Source: JAFEDN01 sp963795715
GTDB lineage: Bacteria; Pseudomonadota; Gammaproteobacteria; Coxiellales; Coxiellaceae
Length of the DNA stretch: 64,000 nt
Direction: 5' to 3'
NCBI GenBank assembly: GCA_963795715.1
Contig: CAWCIY010000002.1
Coordinates: 2,046,001-2,110,000, forward strand
Part shown: positions 17,457-26,189 of the stretch, piece by piece
Layout of the letters: each line of letters begins with the position of its first letter
Position numbering within the stretch: the first letter of the stretch is position 1
Notes under the pieces: model-generated
Databases searched by the model: none
The model's input: the letters and a program-made list of their open reading frames with translations, nothing else
What the model was told of the DNA's origin: nothing
Position numbers and translations under genes: made by a program

Positions 17457-18884
17457 ATGCTTTTTGAAAAATCTCAGTCTAATAAGAATTTTAAATACCC
17501 ACCAGAGGTTCAAAAATATTTAAAATTTGAAGATATCTCTGATTATTCAAGAGATTTTGGAGGTATGGTATCGAAAAAACCTTGGGCAGTTTTTTTACCA
17601 CCCACTACAGAAATTTTGCAACATTTTTTAAAGATAAATTATCATTATAATAAGAGAAAAATCACTCTTAGAGGAAACGGATATTCAGCATATGGACAAG
17701 CTCAGGTGGCAGATGACGACGGCATTATTATTGATTTAAAAAATATGGACACCTCCTTGGAATTTAATTCAAATGAATATTCATCTATCAGTGTACCGGC
17801 GTCTAAAACATGGTTAGAGGCCATTGAATTTTCCCTAACGAAGCAGAATAAAACCGTTCCTATTACAATTGACAACCTTTTTGGCTTAACTGTAGCCGGA
17901 ACACTCAGTTTCGGCGGGATCGGCGGTCCAAGCTATCTTAAGGGGAGTTGTGCTGATCATGTGTTAAGCCTGGATGTGGTTACCATAGATGGAAAGCGTC
18001 ATCACTGTTCAAAAACAGAAAATCGCGAATTATTTGATGCTGCGCTAGGTGGTCTTGGTCTGTTTTGTCTAATCGAAAAGGTCGTTTTAACTTTAATCCC
18101 AGCGAAAAAATATGTCAATGTATATTATATTTCTTATAATAATGCTACGCAATTTTTGCAGGATCAAAAAGTATTATACACTTCCAAAGTGTTTGATCAT
18201 CACAAGGGGTTTATTAGGAAAAAAAATAGAGCATGGGAATATGTTATTGAAGCCGCCTCCTATTATGATAATCACGAAAATGAACGTGTTAGAGAAATCT
18301 TGATAAAATTATCATCCACCCAACGTGAAATGCAAACAATGCCATATTGGGAATTTATCAATATGGTCACTAACTTCGTAAAATTATTACGTGATAATGG
18401 AAAATTAAATGTCCCACATCCTTGGTACAACGTATTCATTCCTGAACCTGAAGTTGAAAGTCATCTTAAAAACGTGCTAGATACAACAACACATTTAAAA
18501 AATGACCCGATCATTATTTATCCCATGCATAGCGACCACTTCCAACAACCCTTACTCATCACACCGAAGGGAACATTTTATTTATTGGGAGTTTTGTACA
18601 ATACTTCTCTGGAAGCAGAAGAGAAATTGCCTTATCAAGAAATATTACGGCATAATGAAAAATCATATTCCGCGTTAAAAGCAAGAGGGGGATGCCACTA
18701 TCCTGTAGGCGCCATTCCATTTAATTCAGAGGACTGGCGTCGTCATTATGGTGAAAAATGGGATATGGTTTGTAGGTTAAAGGAAAAATATGATCCTCAC
18801 CATTTATTATCAACGGGTATAAATATAAAATTTGACTCAAATTTAAAAACTGAGCATAGACTGGTCGCTAACTCTAAATTGTGA
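17457..18884 (+). CDS. FAD-binding oxidoreductase, cytokinin-dehydrogenase-like
   Basis: A 475-residue protein of the FAD_binding_4/VAO superfamily. ITLRGNGYSAYGQAQ near residue 70 aligns with the FAD-anchoring GHSxxGQAQ segment of cytokinin dehydrogenases, but Tyr replaces the His that covalently holds FAD. Further matches are LFGLTVAGTLSFGGIGG (pyrophosphate loop), HYPVGAIPFNSEDW and the C-terminal KYDPHHLLSTGINI. Length fits the family. No signal peptide. Expected role: FAD-dependent oxidation of a small molecule with non-covalent flavin; cytokinin as substrate is unproven. An unusual function for this class of bacterium and a candidate for horizontal transfer. Confidence 0.75.
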   Translation: MLFEKSQSNKNFKYPPEVQKYLKFEDISDYSRDFGGMVSKKPWAVFLPPTTEILQHFLKINYHYNKRKITLRGNGYSAYGQAQVADDDGIIIDLKNMDTSLEFNSNEYSSISVPASKTWLEAIEFSLTKQNKTVPITIDNLFGLTVAGTLSFGGIGGPSYLKGSCADHVLSLDVVTIDGKRHHCSKTENRELFDAALGGLGLFCLIEKVVLTLIPAKKYVNVYYISYNNATQFLQDQKVLYTSKVFDHHKGFIRKKNRAWEYVIEAASYYDNHENERVREILIKLSSTQREMQTMPYWEFINMVTNFVKLLRDNGKLNVPHPWYNVFIPEPEVESHLKNVLDTTTHLKNDPIIIYPMHSDHFQQPLLITPKGTFYLLGVLYNTSLEAEEKLPYQEILRHNEKSYSALKARGGCHYPVGAIPFNSEDWRRHYGEKWDMVCRLKEKYDPHHLLSTGINIKFDSNLKTEHRLVANSKL

Positions 18885-18944
18885 ATGTTTATTGGACATA
18901 ACATTTCCCCGGAATTGTTCATATTGTGACATATTCCTCTCAAA

Positions 18945-19062
18945 TGTAGGCGTCCACATGCCAATGGTGAGCGCTGCCACAGGCTTCCATCGCCACTGTT
19001 TTCACGTCCAATTGGCAGACTATTCGGAAAAAATCTTTACGTTTTACCGAGCGGGTATAAAC
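18945..19062 (-). pseudogene. IS110-family transposase fragment
   Basis: The minus strand reads RKDFFRIVCQLDVKTVAMEA then CGSAHHW, matching the conserved 'VAMEACGSAHYW' of IS110 DEDD transposases around the second acidic residue. Flanking sequence is degenerate. The rest of 18885-19152 has no gene; the plus-strand ORF there is a shadow. Confidence 0.6.
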
Positions 19063-19152
19063 CACCTCACCCGATGCAGCAGAACTAAAAAGAAAATAAA
19101 GAAGGTAAAGAATACAAAGATCCTGGTGCAGATTACTATAATCAGAATGCCT

Positions 19153-22100
19153 CTATAAAGTGAAAGTCTTAGTTAGTCCATCAGTCTTTAGATCATTGAC
19201 GTGCTTTTGATAAATTCTGCTTATTTTCCCAATAAAGGGATTGTTGATAAACTGGGAGGAAAAAGATTCTATAAATTTTAAGCAGGTAAGACATTTTTCT
19301 CTATCCATCAACCTGTCAGTGGGTTCTTCTAGTTTTATTAATGCGTGCAATATAATAAATAAGATTTCACTAATTTCATATAAATTTTTATTATTAGAAG
19401 CAGATGTCAAAACGTAACGTTCCTTTTCATCTTTTCCACAATAAAGTTCATAGAGCAAAATATCTATTAGATACTTCCTTAAAACCTCCGCATACAAGGT
19501 ATAGTCTTTAGGAAGTATATCTATATTTTTTTCGTCAATTTTTCCTTTAAGGAATATTTTCGAAAAAAAACTAGGTGAAGTTACAGTGGAAAAACAAAGC
19601 AAGGTGATAAGTCTTCCCATTGCCTTCAAATTATTATTTGTTTTACGTTTGTTTAAAATTTCGCTAAAATATTTATCCATAATCTGATTTTTATTGTTTT
19701 GATCGTTTAAAACTTTGTTAAAACAAACATTGATGGTTTTATCGTTACTGTACTGCTCTCGAAAATCTTTGCATCCGCATAAGATAAAGAAAATAAATAA
19801 AGTAGGTTTTATTTTTTTAATCGAAAGATGCAAGAGAGTTTCCTTTTGATCACTCGGTTGATAAACTTCTCCAGGAGACAGAAAAGATATATGCGGAAGT
19901 AAATATTGAAATTGTTCTAGATCTTTCTCTAAAATGAAACATAAAAATTTGGCTCTATCTCCTGAAAATAATGCAATTCCATGAGATATTAATCTCTTTA
20001 AAGATTTTTCCGACTGTCTTGAAGATTTCAGATATTCTATGATGTTTTTCTGAAAAATAAGTTTCTTAAGAAGTTCATCAGACAAATATTCATCATTATC
20101 GACGGTTATGGCAAAACCCAAGCCTCGTTTTTCGAACTTTAACCACTCTTTTTCTTTAAAATGACTAATCAATGAAAAAAGACTTAAATTTTTAGAAAAT
20201 ACAGTTGATTCTAAAATTCCAGATTTTTCTAATTTTTTAAAAAATTGATCGATATTCGAATAATTTTCCGAATACTGCGCCGTGCATTGAAGACAATAGA
20301 TAGCACAAGATAATTGCCAAAGGTAACCTAGAATTTCATTAACATTTTTTTTAATTAATAAATCGTAAAATTTTTCAGAAAGAACAAGAGCAGAAATAGT
20401 ATATGCCATGATTTCTACATCTGTACAATGGTCAAGAGCATTAAGAATATCAAAAAAATATCGTCCCCCAGAAGACTTAAAAAGATCATCATTATTTTTA
20501 TTTTGTAAAATTTTCCAAAATTCTATGACCATACTCAAATTGTTACAGCGCATGGCTAACAACAAATTTTTAATGATCAATTGATCAAGATGTTCTGAGG
20601 AGTAACCCAAATACAACATCACTTCGACAACACTAAAACGATGCTCAGGATTTACTTGTAATGATCCCGTTAATAATTTTCTTGTTTTTTCTCCCAAATC
20701 TGACGAAGGCAATGCATCGAGCAGCTTTAGGTCCACAGGAGATTTTGATTTATAAATCAAGCGCTCGAATTTATTAGGAGAAGATTTTGATTTATCAATC
20801 CAGCGCTCGAATTTCTCGCGCATAAAACTAAAAGGTTTGTCCGTAATTTTTTCGGACAAATCAAAGATGTTAATTTCCGCAGTATTTATTCGCGCTAATA
20901 ATTGCACCAATATCACTGCCAAACTCCAGGTATCTACTTTATTAACCACTACTTCGGTGAAATAATTATAAAGAATTATTTCAGGCGCTAAATAAGCTGG
21001 AGCGCTGCCTCTGTGCCTTTCACCAAGATTATGGACCATACCCCTTTTATCTGCTTTAATCGCACAAGCGATATCTATTAAAATGCATTTTCCTTCGGAC
21101 ACTATGATATTGTTTCCGTTGAGATTTCCATGAGCTCCCAATAAATGGATATGTAAAACAGATTCGAAAATTTGTCGAAAAAGTGCTAGGGATTGATCTA
21201 AATGCTCTGCACTTATCTTTAACTCTTCTGGTAGTAAATTTTTTTCATCCTTTTCAATGATTTCAGTAAGATTTTTGCCTATTATGAATTCACAAATACC
21301 CGGTAGTTCCATATAATATTTTTTTGCTTTAGCTTCATTGACAAAGTCTTTTTTCTCAGATAATTCTTGTTGCTCAAACATTTCATAGTATCTATGCCAC
21401 TCATGTAAAGCCAATTTGGGTGTAAAGTCCTTAGACTCGATCTCCATTTTTTTTGTCAACTTTTGAATAATATCCATACCCATTACCCGGTCCACGAGTG
21501 GGAAAAATTTGATAACATGAGGATGCTGGAATTCAGGGTCCATTAATCTTTTGCGAAGTTCTTCCGCATCGGAAGCTGAATAAATATTAGGATTTTTTTG
21601 AAGATTAATCAGGTATTTTTTTGCATTCCAAATAATAGCGATTGAAGAAGATTGTCTGCCAAATACCTCTTGACTAATAGAAATTTCATCTTTTTCAATG
21701 GCTTCGAGAAGGAATTGTTCGGATAATGGTGTTTTATTCTCTTGCAATAATTCTTGATGGATTATTTTTATTTCCTCCTTTTCAACGGTTTGGAGAAAGG
21801 GTGGACCGGGCAGTGGTGTTTTATTCTCATGAGATAACTCTTTATAATTTGTTTTTATTTCATATTTTTGATCCTTTTCTTGAATGCTTTTATCCTTGAT
21901 AGAATACGTATTTAAATGATGTTGAGCATCCACTTGACCTTGTTTGGCGGCTTCACCCCACCAATATATTGCCTCTTTGTGATTCTTCGTAACTCCCTCA
22001 CCTTCGAAGTAGCAGCGACCTAAAATCAATTGGGCATAAGGATCCTTTTGTTCGGCAGCTCGTGTATAATAATATTCTACTGCATCTATTTTGTTTTGCT

Positions 22101-23151
22101 TTACATGGAAACCATGATAATAACAATCACCTAGACTGATGAGTGCTTTGGTAACTCCTGCTCCTCCTGAATGGTCGTAATAGGGAATCGGACTGTCATG
22201 ATTTACATTACAAAATTGGTAATAAAGTCCTAAATAATATAAGGCTACAGGATTAGAATCTTTTGTCGTTTGATCTCGAAACCAATTGATCTCTATTCGT
22301 GCTTTTTCATACCATCGTTCCGCGTGTTCTTTATTTTCAGGGACCCCCAATCCTCTTTCATAACATATACCCAATCTTAAGTAAGCGGGTGGATAGCGGT
22401 GTAATCTAGCTGCTTTCCAAAAGTATGGAATAGCTTGTGACCAATTACTTAAGAAAAAATATTTTTCACCCTCTTGAAATAATCCTTCGGGTGTTTTTTC
22501 GAGTGTTTTTATTTCATATTTTTGATCATCCTTGACATCGCAGCCATTTAAATTACGTTGAGCCTCCATTTGACCTTGTTTGCCGGCTTTACCCCACCAA
22601 TATATTGCCTCTTTGTGATTACTGGTAATTCCCTGGACTTCGAGACAGCAGTTACCTAAAATCAATTGAGCATAAGGATCACCTGTTTTGGCAGCTTGTT
22701 CATAGTATTCTACTGCTTGCACTTTGTTTTTCTTTACACCGATACCATAATTATAACAATCACCTAAACTGATTAGTGCTCTAGTATATCCTATTCCTGC
22801 TGAATGTTCGTAGTAGGCAAGAGGGCTTATCCTATTAGGATATGCAAATTGGTAATAAAGTCCTAAATGATATAAGCTGATAGAATAACGATACATGCTT
22901 TCAGAATGAAAGGTTTCCATTTGTTCTCGAAACCAATTGAAATTTTCCCTTGCTTTTTTATACGCTTCTTCCGCTTTCGTTTTATTTTCAGCTTTTTGAT
23001 GACATATGCCTAATCTTAAATAAGCCGGCGGATATTTTAAATCAGCTGCTTCCTGAAAGAATGAAATCGCTTTTTGCCAATCACTTAAGAAAAAATATTT
23101 TTCGCCCTTTTGAAATTCAGATTCGCCTGGTTGAAGGTTGGATGTTTTCAT
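19153..23151 (-). CDS. Sel1-repeat protein with a pseudokinase-like domain
   Basis: A 1332-residue protein. Two tandem Sel1 modules of about 210 residues open with near-identical sequences (EKYFFLSDWQKAISFF at about 15 and EKYFFLSNWSQAIPYF at about 229). A protein-kinase-like domain spans about 500-800. Its catalytic loop reads AHGNLNGNNIIV near 675, where Asn replaces the HRD aspartate; the DFG equivalent is LIDIACA near 693 and the APE motif is YLAPEII near 720. The last 500 residues are helical and unrecognised. The missing catalytic Asp suggests a pseudokinase or very weak kinase acting as a scaffold. Likely a translocated effector (inference). Confidence 0.8.
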   Translation of the reverse strand: MKTSNLQPGESEFQKGEKYFFLSDWQKAISFFQEAADLKYPPAYLRLGICHQKAENKTKAEEAYKKARENFNWFREQMETFHSESMYRYSISLYHLGLYYQFAYPNRISPLAYYEHSAGIGYTRALISLGDCYNYGIGVKKNKVQAVEYYEQAAKTGDPYAQLILGNCCLEVQGITSNHKEAIYWWGKAGKQGQMEAQRNLNGCDVKDDQKYEIKTLEKTPEGLFQEGEKYFFLSNWSQAIPYFWKAARLHRYPPAYLRLGICYERGLGVPENKEHAERWYEKARIEINWFRDQTTKDSNPVALYYLGLYYQFCNVNHDSPIPYYDHSGGAGVTKALISLGDCYYHGFHVKQNKIDAVEYYYTRAAEQKDPYAQLILGRCYFEGEGVTKNHKEAIYWWGEAAKQGQVDAQHHLNTYSIKDKSIQEKDQKYEIKTNYKELSHENKTPLPGPPFLQTVEKEEIKIIHQELLQENKTPLSEQFLLEAIEKDEISISQEVFGRQSSSIAIIWNAKKYLINLQKNPNIYSASDAEELRKRLMDPEFQHPHVIKFFPLVDRVMGMDIIQKLTKKMEIESKDFTPKLALHEWHRYYEMFEQQELSEKKDFVNEAKAKKYYMELPGICEFIIGKNLTEIIEKDEKNLLPEELKISAEHLDQSLALFRQIFESVLHIHLLGAHGNLNGNNIIVSEGKCILIDIACAIKADKRGMVHNLGERHRGSAPAYLAPEIILYNYFTEVVVNKVDTWSLAVILVQLLARINTAEINIFDLSEKITDKPFSFMREKFERWIDKSKSSPNKFERLIYKSKSPVDLKLLDALPSSDLGEKTRKLLTGSLQVNPEHRFSVVEVMLYLGYSSEHLDQLIIKNLLLAMRCNNLSMVIEFWKILQNKNNDDLFKSSGGRYFFDILNALDHCTDVEIMAYTISALVLSEKFYDLLIKKNVNEILGYLWQLSCAIYCLQCTAQYSENYSNIDQFFKKLEKSGILESTVFSKNLSLFSLISHFKEKEWLKFEKRGLGFAITVDNDEYLSDELLKKLIFQKNIIEYLKSSRQSEKSLKRLISHGIALFSGDRAKFLCFILEKDLEQFQYLLPHISFLSPGEVYQPSDQKETLLHLSIKKIKPTLFIFFILCGCKDFREQYSNDKTINVCFNKVLNDQNNKNQIMDKYFSEILNKRKTNNNLKAMGRLITLLCFSTVTSPSFFSKIFLKGKIDEKNIDILPKDYTLYAEVLRKYLIDILLYELYCGKDEKERYVLTSASNNKNLYEISEILFIILHALIKLEEPTDRLMDREKCLTCLKFIESFSSQFINNPFIGKISRIYQKHVNDLKTDGLTKTFTL

Positions 23152-23405
23152 TTCACTCTCTGATTCTTCAGAACTCTTTCGCTCCTACTATCTTTTTTTG
23201 ATTCTCTGGCCCCCAAACAATTACCTAAAAGAAACTGGCCATGACAACTTGTAGATTAAAATATAAGTTTTAGTATTATTGTTATTTGATTTCAATTGTA
23301 CTAAAAAAGAAAAAAAATGGCAATAGTAAGGCTCGCGTCAATAGTACAAAAAGCGAATTTAAATTAGATTTATTCTGTGTGCGATATTCATTGTTTCCTC
23401 TTCCA

Positions 23406-23482
23406 CTGGACTTTGACCATTTTTAGTGACTAATAGTCACATTTTCTTTATACTACCTCCACTAAAAATGGCCAAAGTCCAG
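23406..23482. repeat. 22-bp inverted repeat with a nested palindrome
   Basis: CTGGACTTTGACCATTTTTA at 23406 and its complement at 23461-23482 match at 21 of 22 positions. Inside lies the perfect 15-bp palindrome GTGACTAATAGTCAC (23426-23440). It sits upstream of the Sel1/pseudokinase gene in a 355-bp gap (23152-23506) with no other content. Could be an operator, a stem-loop or a miniature element. Confidence 0.6.
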
Positions 23483-23506
23483 CTTATAATTTGGGAGAAT
23501 AACACA

Positions 23507-23680
23507 TCAATTCGCGCATCTGCTCATGTGAAGACAGACATAATTTTTTAAACGCTGAAATTCGTAAGTTGTATACTGTCTTGACATGCAGATGAATGGC
23601 CATGGATATTTTGGATTAAGGCTGGAAAGTTTTTGTATGAGCCAGTTTTTATCACCTTCATTTAAATAAGGAATACCTGA
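23507..23680 (-). pseudogene. Unrecognised gene remnant
   Basis: An open stretch without a start codon reads YLNEGDKNWLIQKLSSLNPK and then YPWPFICMSRQ before a TGA at 23507. Its composition is protein-like. No family assigned. It belongs to a run of truncated genes extending to 24.8 kb. Confidence 0.3.
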
Positions 23681-24174
23681 TTAAATTAAAATAGATAAAA
23701 TATATTCAGCTCGTTCTTTCACGCTCACTTTGGGAAGCTCGATCATGTCATACCCATATTTAGGATAAAATTTGATTATCTGATCATATTCTTTTACTGC
23801 ATCCTCAAATGAATGCTTTCTTTCGTCATCTTGGCTAAAAATTTCTTTCCAAGGCGGCGTTAAAAATATTGAATGATAAAATCTTAACTCGTTAATTAAG
23901 TAATCATATTTATGTATACCTATGGATTGAAAATAACTAACAACTTCCAAAAAACTACGATCAAAGAAAATAACATCATCTTTAACAGCCTTCATTTTTT
24001 CTGTTCGCCGCGAGCCAATGGGTCGAGATCACCGTATTCTTTGATAATTTCTCTACATACTTCTTCCCTAACGGCGTATCCTTGATAACTTAATTCGGAC
24101 AGCAGTGTTGATTTCCCGCCTCCAGAGCATCCGGATAGAACAACCAATTTTTTCATTTTTGGATTTTCAACCAT
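23681..24174 (-). pseudogene. AAA_28-type predicted ATPase, frameshifted
   Basis: The 5' part has the Walker A motif VVLSGCSGGGKSTLLSELS. The frame ends at RGEQKK and resumes 1 base off with KAVKDDVIFFDRS, the usual mid-protein FFDR motif, and ends DDERKHSFEDAVKEYDQII to YGYDMIELPKVSV. The break coincides with a run of six A (about 23994-23999), suggesting a homopolymer slip. These small P-loop ATPases have unclear cellular roles. An adjacent relic (24188-24349) is a second copy. Confidence 0.7.
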
Positions 24175-24187
24175 TCTGTTAGTTTAA

Positions 24188-24349
24188 TCACTCAATAATA
24201 AATTGAGCGCGTTCCACGGGTGATACGCTGGGTACATGGATTAGTGTATAACCATATTCATTATATATTTCCTGGACTTTTATTCCAAAATCTTGCGCCA
24301 TTTCAAATGACATTTTTCTTTCGTCGTCCGTGGTATAGATCTCTCGCCA
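24188..24349 (-). pseudogene. C-terminal relic of a second AAA_28-type ATPase
   Basis: The minus strand reads WREIYTTDDERKMSFEMAQ and later YGYTLIHVPSVSPVERAQF before TGA at 24188, the same C-terminal segment as the neighbouring ATPase with different sequence. Everything 5' is missing; it abuts a fragment of another gene. Confidence 0.6.
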
Positions 24350-24377
24350 TGCCCATCAGGGATGGGTTTAATAGACA
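24350..24377 (-). pseudogene. N-terminal scrap of a VOC/PhnB-like gene
   Basis: A good ribosome site (AAAGGAG) and ATG start a frame reading MSIKPIPDGHG, like the N-terminus of PhnB/glyoxalase-type proteins, before it runs straight into the ATPase relic. Short, so identity is tentative. Confidence 0.35.
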
Positions 24378-24399
24378 TATTAATTCTCCTTTCAAAATT

Positions 24400-24519
24400 T
24401 CAAAAATATTGCCATCGTGAAGAACCTCCATGCAGTAATAATAAGGGTAAGCCATCGTTATCATTTTCTGCATAATTTATGTTTACATTTTTTGCGTTAT
24501 AAATAAATTCGTTCATCAT
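24400..24519 (-). pseudogene. Alpha/beta-hydrolase N-terminal fragment
   Basis: 39 codons: MMNEFIYNAKNVNINYAEND then GLPLLLLHGGSSRWQYF and a stop. LLLLHGGSSRWQ is the oxyanion-hole HG motif of alpha/beta hydrolases, normally within the first 40 residues; the catalytic part is absent. Confidence 0.55.
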
Positions 24520-24521
24520 CA

Positions 24522-24799
24522 TTACCCTTCGTCACATGACTCGGTGAGTTTTTTTACTTCTTCTATCAATAATTCAAGTTTTCTAATATTTGCAAACAAT
24601 TCATCAGCATTTTTTCCTGTGTTTCCCATTATTTCCCTCACTTTCTCGCTGAATCCACTCGGACCAATTGCAAATGAATCAGCCGTCTGAATAGACCCCT
24701 TTTCGTTAATAAAATATCGTTCGTTAAGAGCAAAAAGCACTTGTGTAAGGCAAGCAATGCCTCGAAATAAACATCCAGACACATAAAAAACATCATCGC
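24522..24799 (-). pseudogene. C-terminal part of a nucleotidyltransferase-like gene
   Basis: About 92 residues remain, including RGIACLTQVLFALNERYFIN and EKGSIQTADSF, which I recall as the C-terminal region of DUF4037/nucleotidyltransferase-type proteins. The 5' part is replaced at 24800 by a truncated RAYT element, so the gene is dead. It is the last of a row of truncated genes. Confidence 0.5.
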
Positions 24800-25351
24800 A
24801 CACATTATTTTGAAGCGATGTACCACGTAATGCTTCGAGGTAACTATCGCCAAATAATATTTGGCGACGACAATGATCGTTTATATTTTTATTCTTTATT
24901 GAAGAAAGTAACAGAAAAATATAATTGCAAAATTCATCTTTTTGTTTGATGACAAACTATATTCATCTAGTCATAGAAATAAATCCCGTTCCATTATGGA
25001 AAATAGTTCAATCATTTGCTTCATCTGATGCAAGATATATTAATAAAAAAAATAAACAATCTGGACACTTGTTTCAAGGAAGATATAAAGCCAAATTAAT
25101 ACAGGATGAACAATATTTACTAACCTTGTGTTACTACATCCACTATAACCCTATCTAGGCTAAAATGGTTAATAATATTGATGATTATCTTTGGAGTAGT
25201 CATCAGAGTTATTTAGGTGTATTTTCAAAATCTAAGGTGCAGGTTTTAATTCCTTTCATGGTTGTCCATTTTCAATACGTACATCTTTTATCGTTAAACG
25301 ATTGTATTTACTTTTTATTTTTAATAATTATCCTAATGTGACACCTTCGTT
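24800..25351 (+). mobile_element. RAYT element, copy 1: 5'-truncated and internally deleted
   Basis: Sequence matches the full copy at 26190 from its transposase start codon region onward, lacks the left end, and jumps near 25228 to the 3' terminal region, removing the DnaA-like part. The transposase relic (24925-25158) has TNYIHLVIE, so the first His of the HUH motif is lost, Asp replaces the catalytic-region Tyr (SSDARYIN), and there is a TAG at 25156. The right end ATCCTAATGTGACACCTTCG is intact and supplies the last codons of the convergent membrane-protein gene. Confidence 0.85.
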
Positions 25352-26073
25352 GACACTAAGCGTTGTTTAATATCATAAAAAAGTACGATGAGTACGCACC
25401 AGCAGTAAGGGAGAACAAAAAACAACAACAGGAGAGTAAATGAGCTTAGCATAAATAATAAAAATAACAGAAATATGACAAGAATAAATCGCCAGCGATT
25501 TCCTTTTGCTAACTCGCGTGATTCTTTAAAGGCTGCTAAAGTTTTTTTATCTTCTAATACAAGGATAAAATACCATAAAAATAAATCTGCCGAATAGAAT
25601 AAAAGAAAAAAGCAAACTACTATCAACAGCGAAACGCTCCAAAAGTTAGAATTTTTTATCAATTTAAGAACCCAATACACGACTAATTCAAAAACGAGAA
25701 CAGCAATGATAAAGATTGCTGCGGTTTGCAAATATGGCTTAATTTTTCCTCTAAAAGAAAAAAGTCCAAATTGATCGAGCGATTTTTTTTCTGCTGGTTG
25801 ATTAATAAAATTTTGGATACAAAGGATGGTGGGTATCATAGAAAAGGTAACCAGAAAGAAGGCTATTATTGGAAAAATGCATATACCCACTACGTCACTA
25901 GGCGGAAAAAAGTACATAATGCACAAAAAGGCTATAGCAATTAATAAAATAAGACCAAGACTCAACAAATTGCAGAATATTATGGTACCGATACCAGATT
26001 TTAGAAGCCGATAGCCATCTACAAATATTTTAAAAAAAGAAAGTGGTTCTCTAGATAATTGAAACATCGACAA
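25333..26073 (-). CDS. Multi-pass membrane protein of unknown function
   Basis: A 246-residue protein with about six hydrophobic helices. A cytoplasmic loop near 180-195 (AAFKESRELAKGNRWRFI) is the pattern found in bacterial glycerophosphodiesterase-type membrane domains and BPSS1780-like proteins. The last seven codons (VSTKVSH) and stop come from the terminal repeat of the adjacent RAYT element, so the natural C-terminus has been replaced. Function not known. Confidence 0.65.
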   Translation of the reverse strand: MSMFQLSREPLSFFKIFVDGYRLLKSGIGTIIFCNLLSLGLILLIAIAFLCIMYFFPPSDVVGICIFPIIAFFLVTFSMIPTILCIQNFINQPAEKKSLDQFGLFSFRGKIKPYLQTAAIFIIAVLVFELVVYWVLKLIKNSNFWSVSLLIVVCFFLLFYSADLFLWYFILVLEDKKTLAAFKESRELAKGNRWRFILVIFLLFLLFMLSSFTLLLLFFVLPYCWCVLIVLFYDIKQRLVSTKVSH

Positions 26074-26189
26074 ATTGTAAAAATTACTTAACCGTATGTC
26101 AACAGATTGAATTAGGCAGCTGATCGAACCAAGACTTCAAGAAATTGACCAGCAATATCCGATTTACCCAGCGCAAAGGAAAATGCAGA

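Noticed and set aside
18892..19158. 88-codon plus-strand ORF after the flavoprotein
   Set aside because: It is antisense to a recognisable IS110 fragment and has no ribosome site; treated as a shadow.
23681..24799. Toxin-antitoxin or defence cassette made of the ATPase and nucleotidyltransferase pieces
   Set aside because: All the pieces are truncated or frameshifted and match separate ordinary families; no intact partner gene exists.
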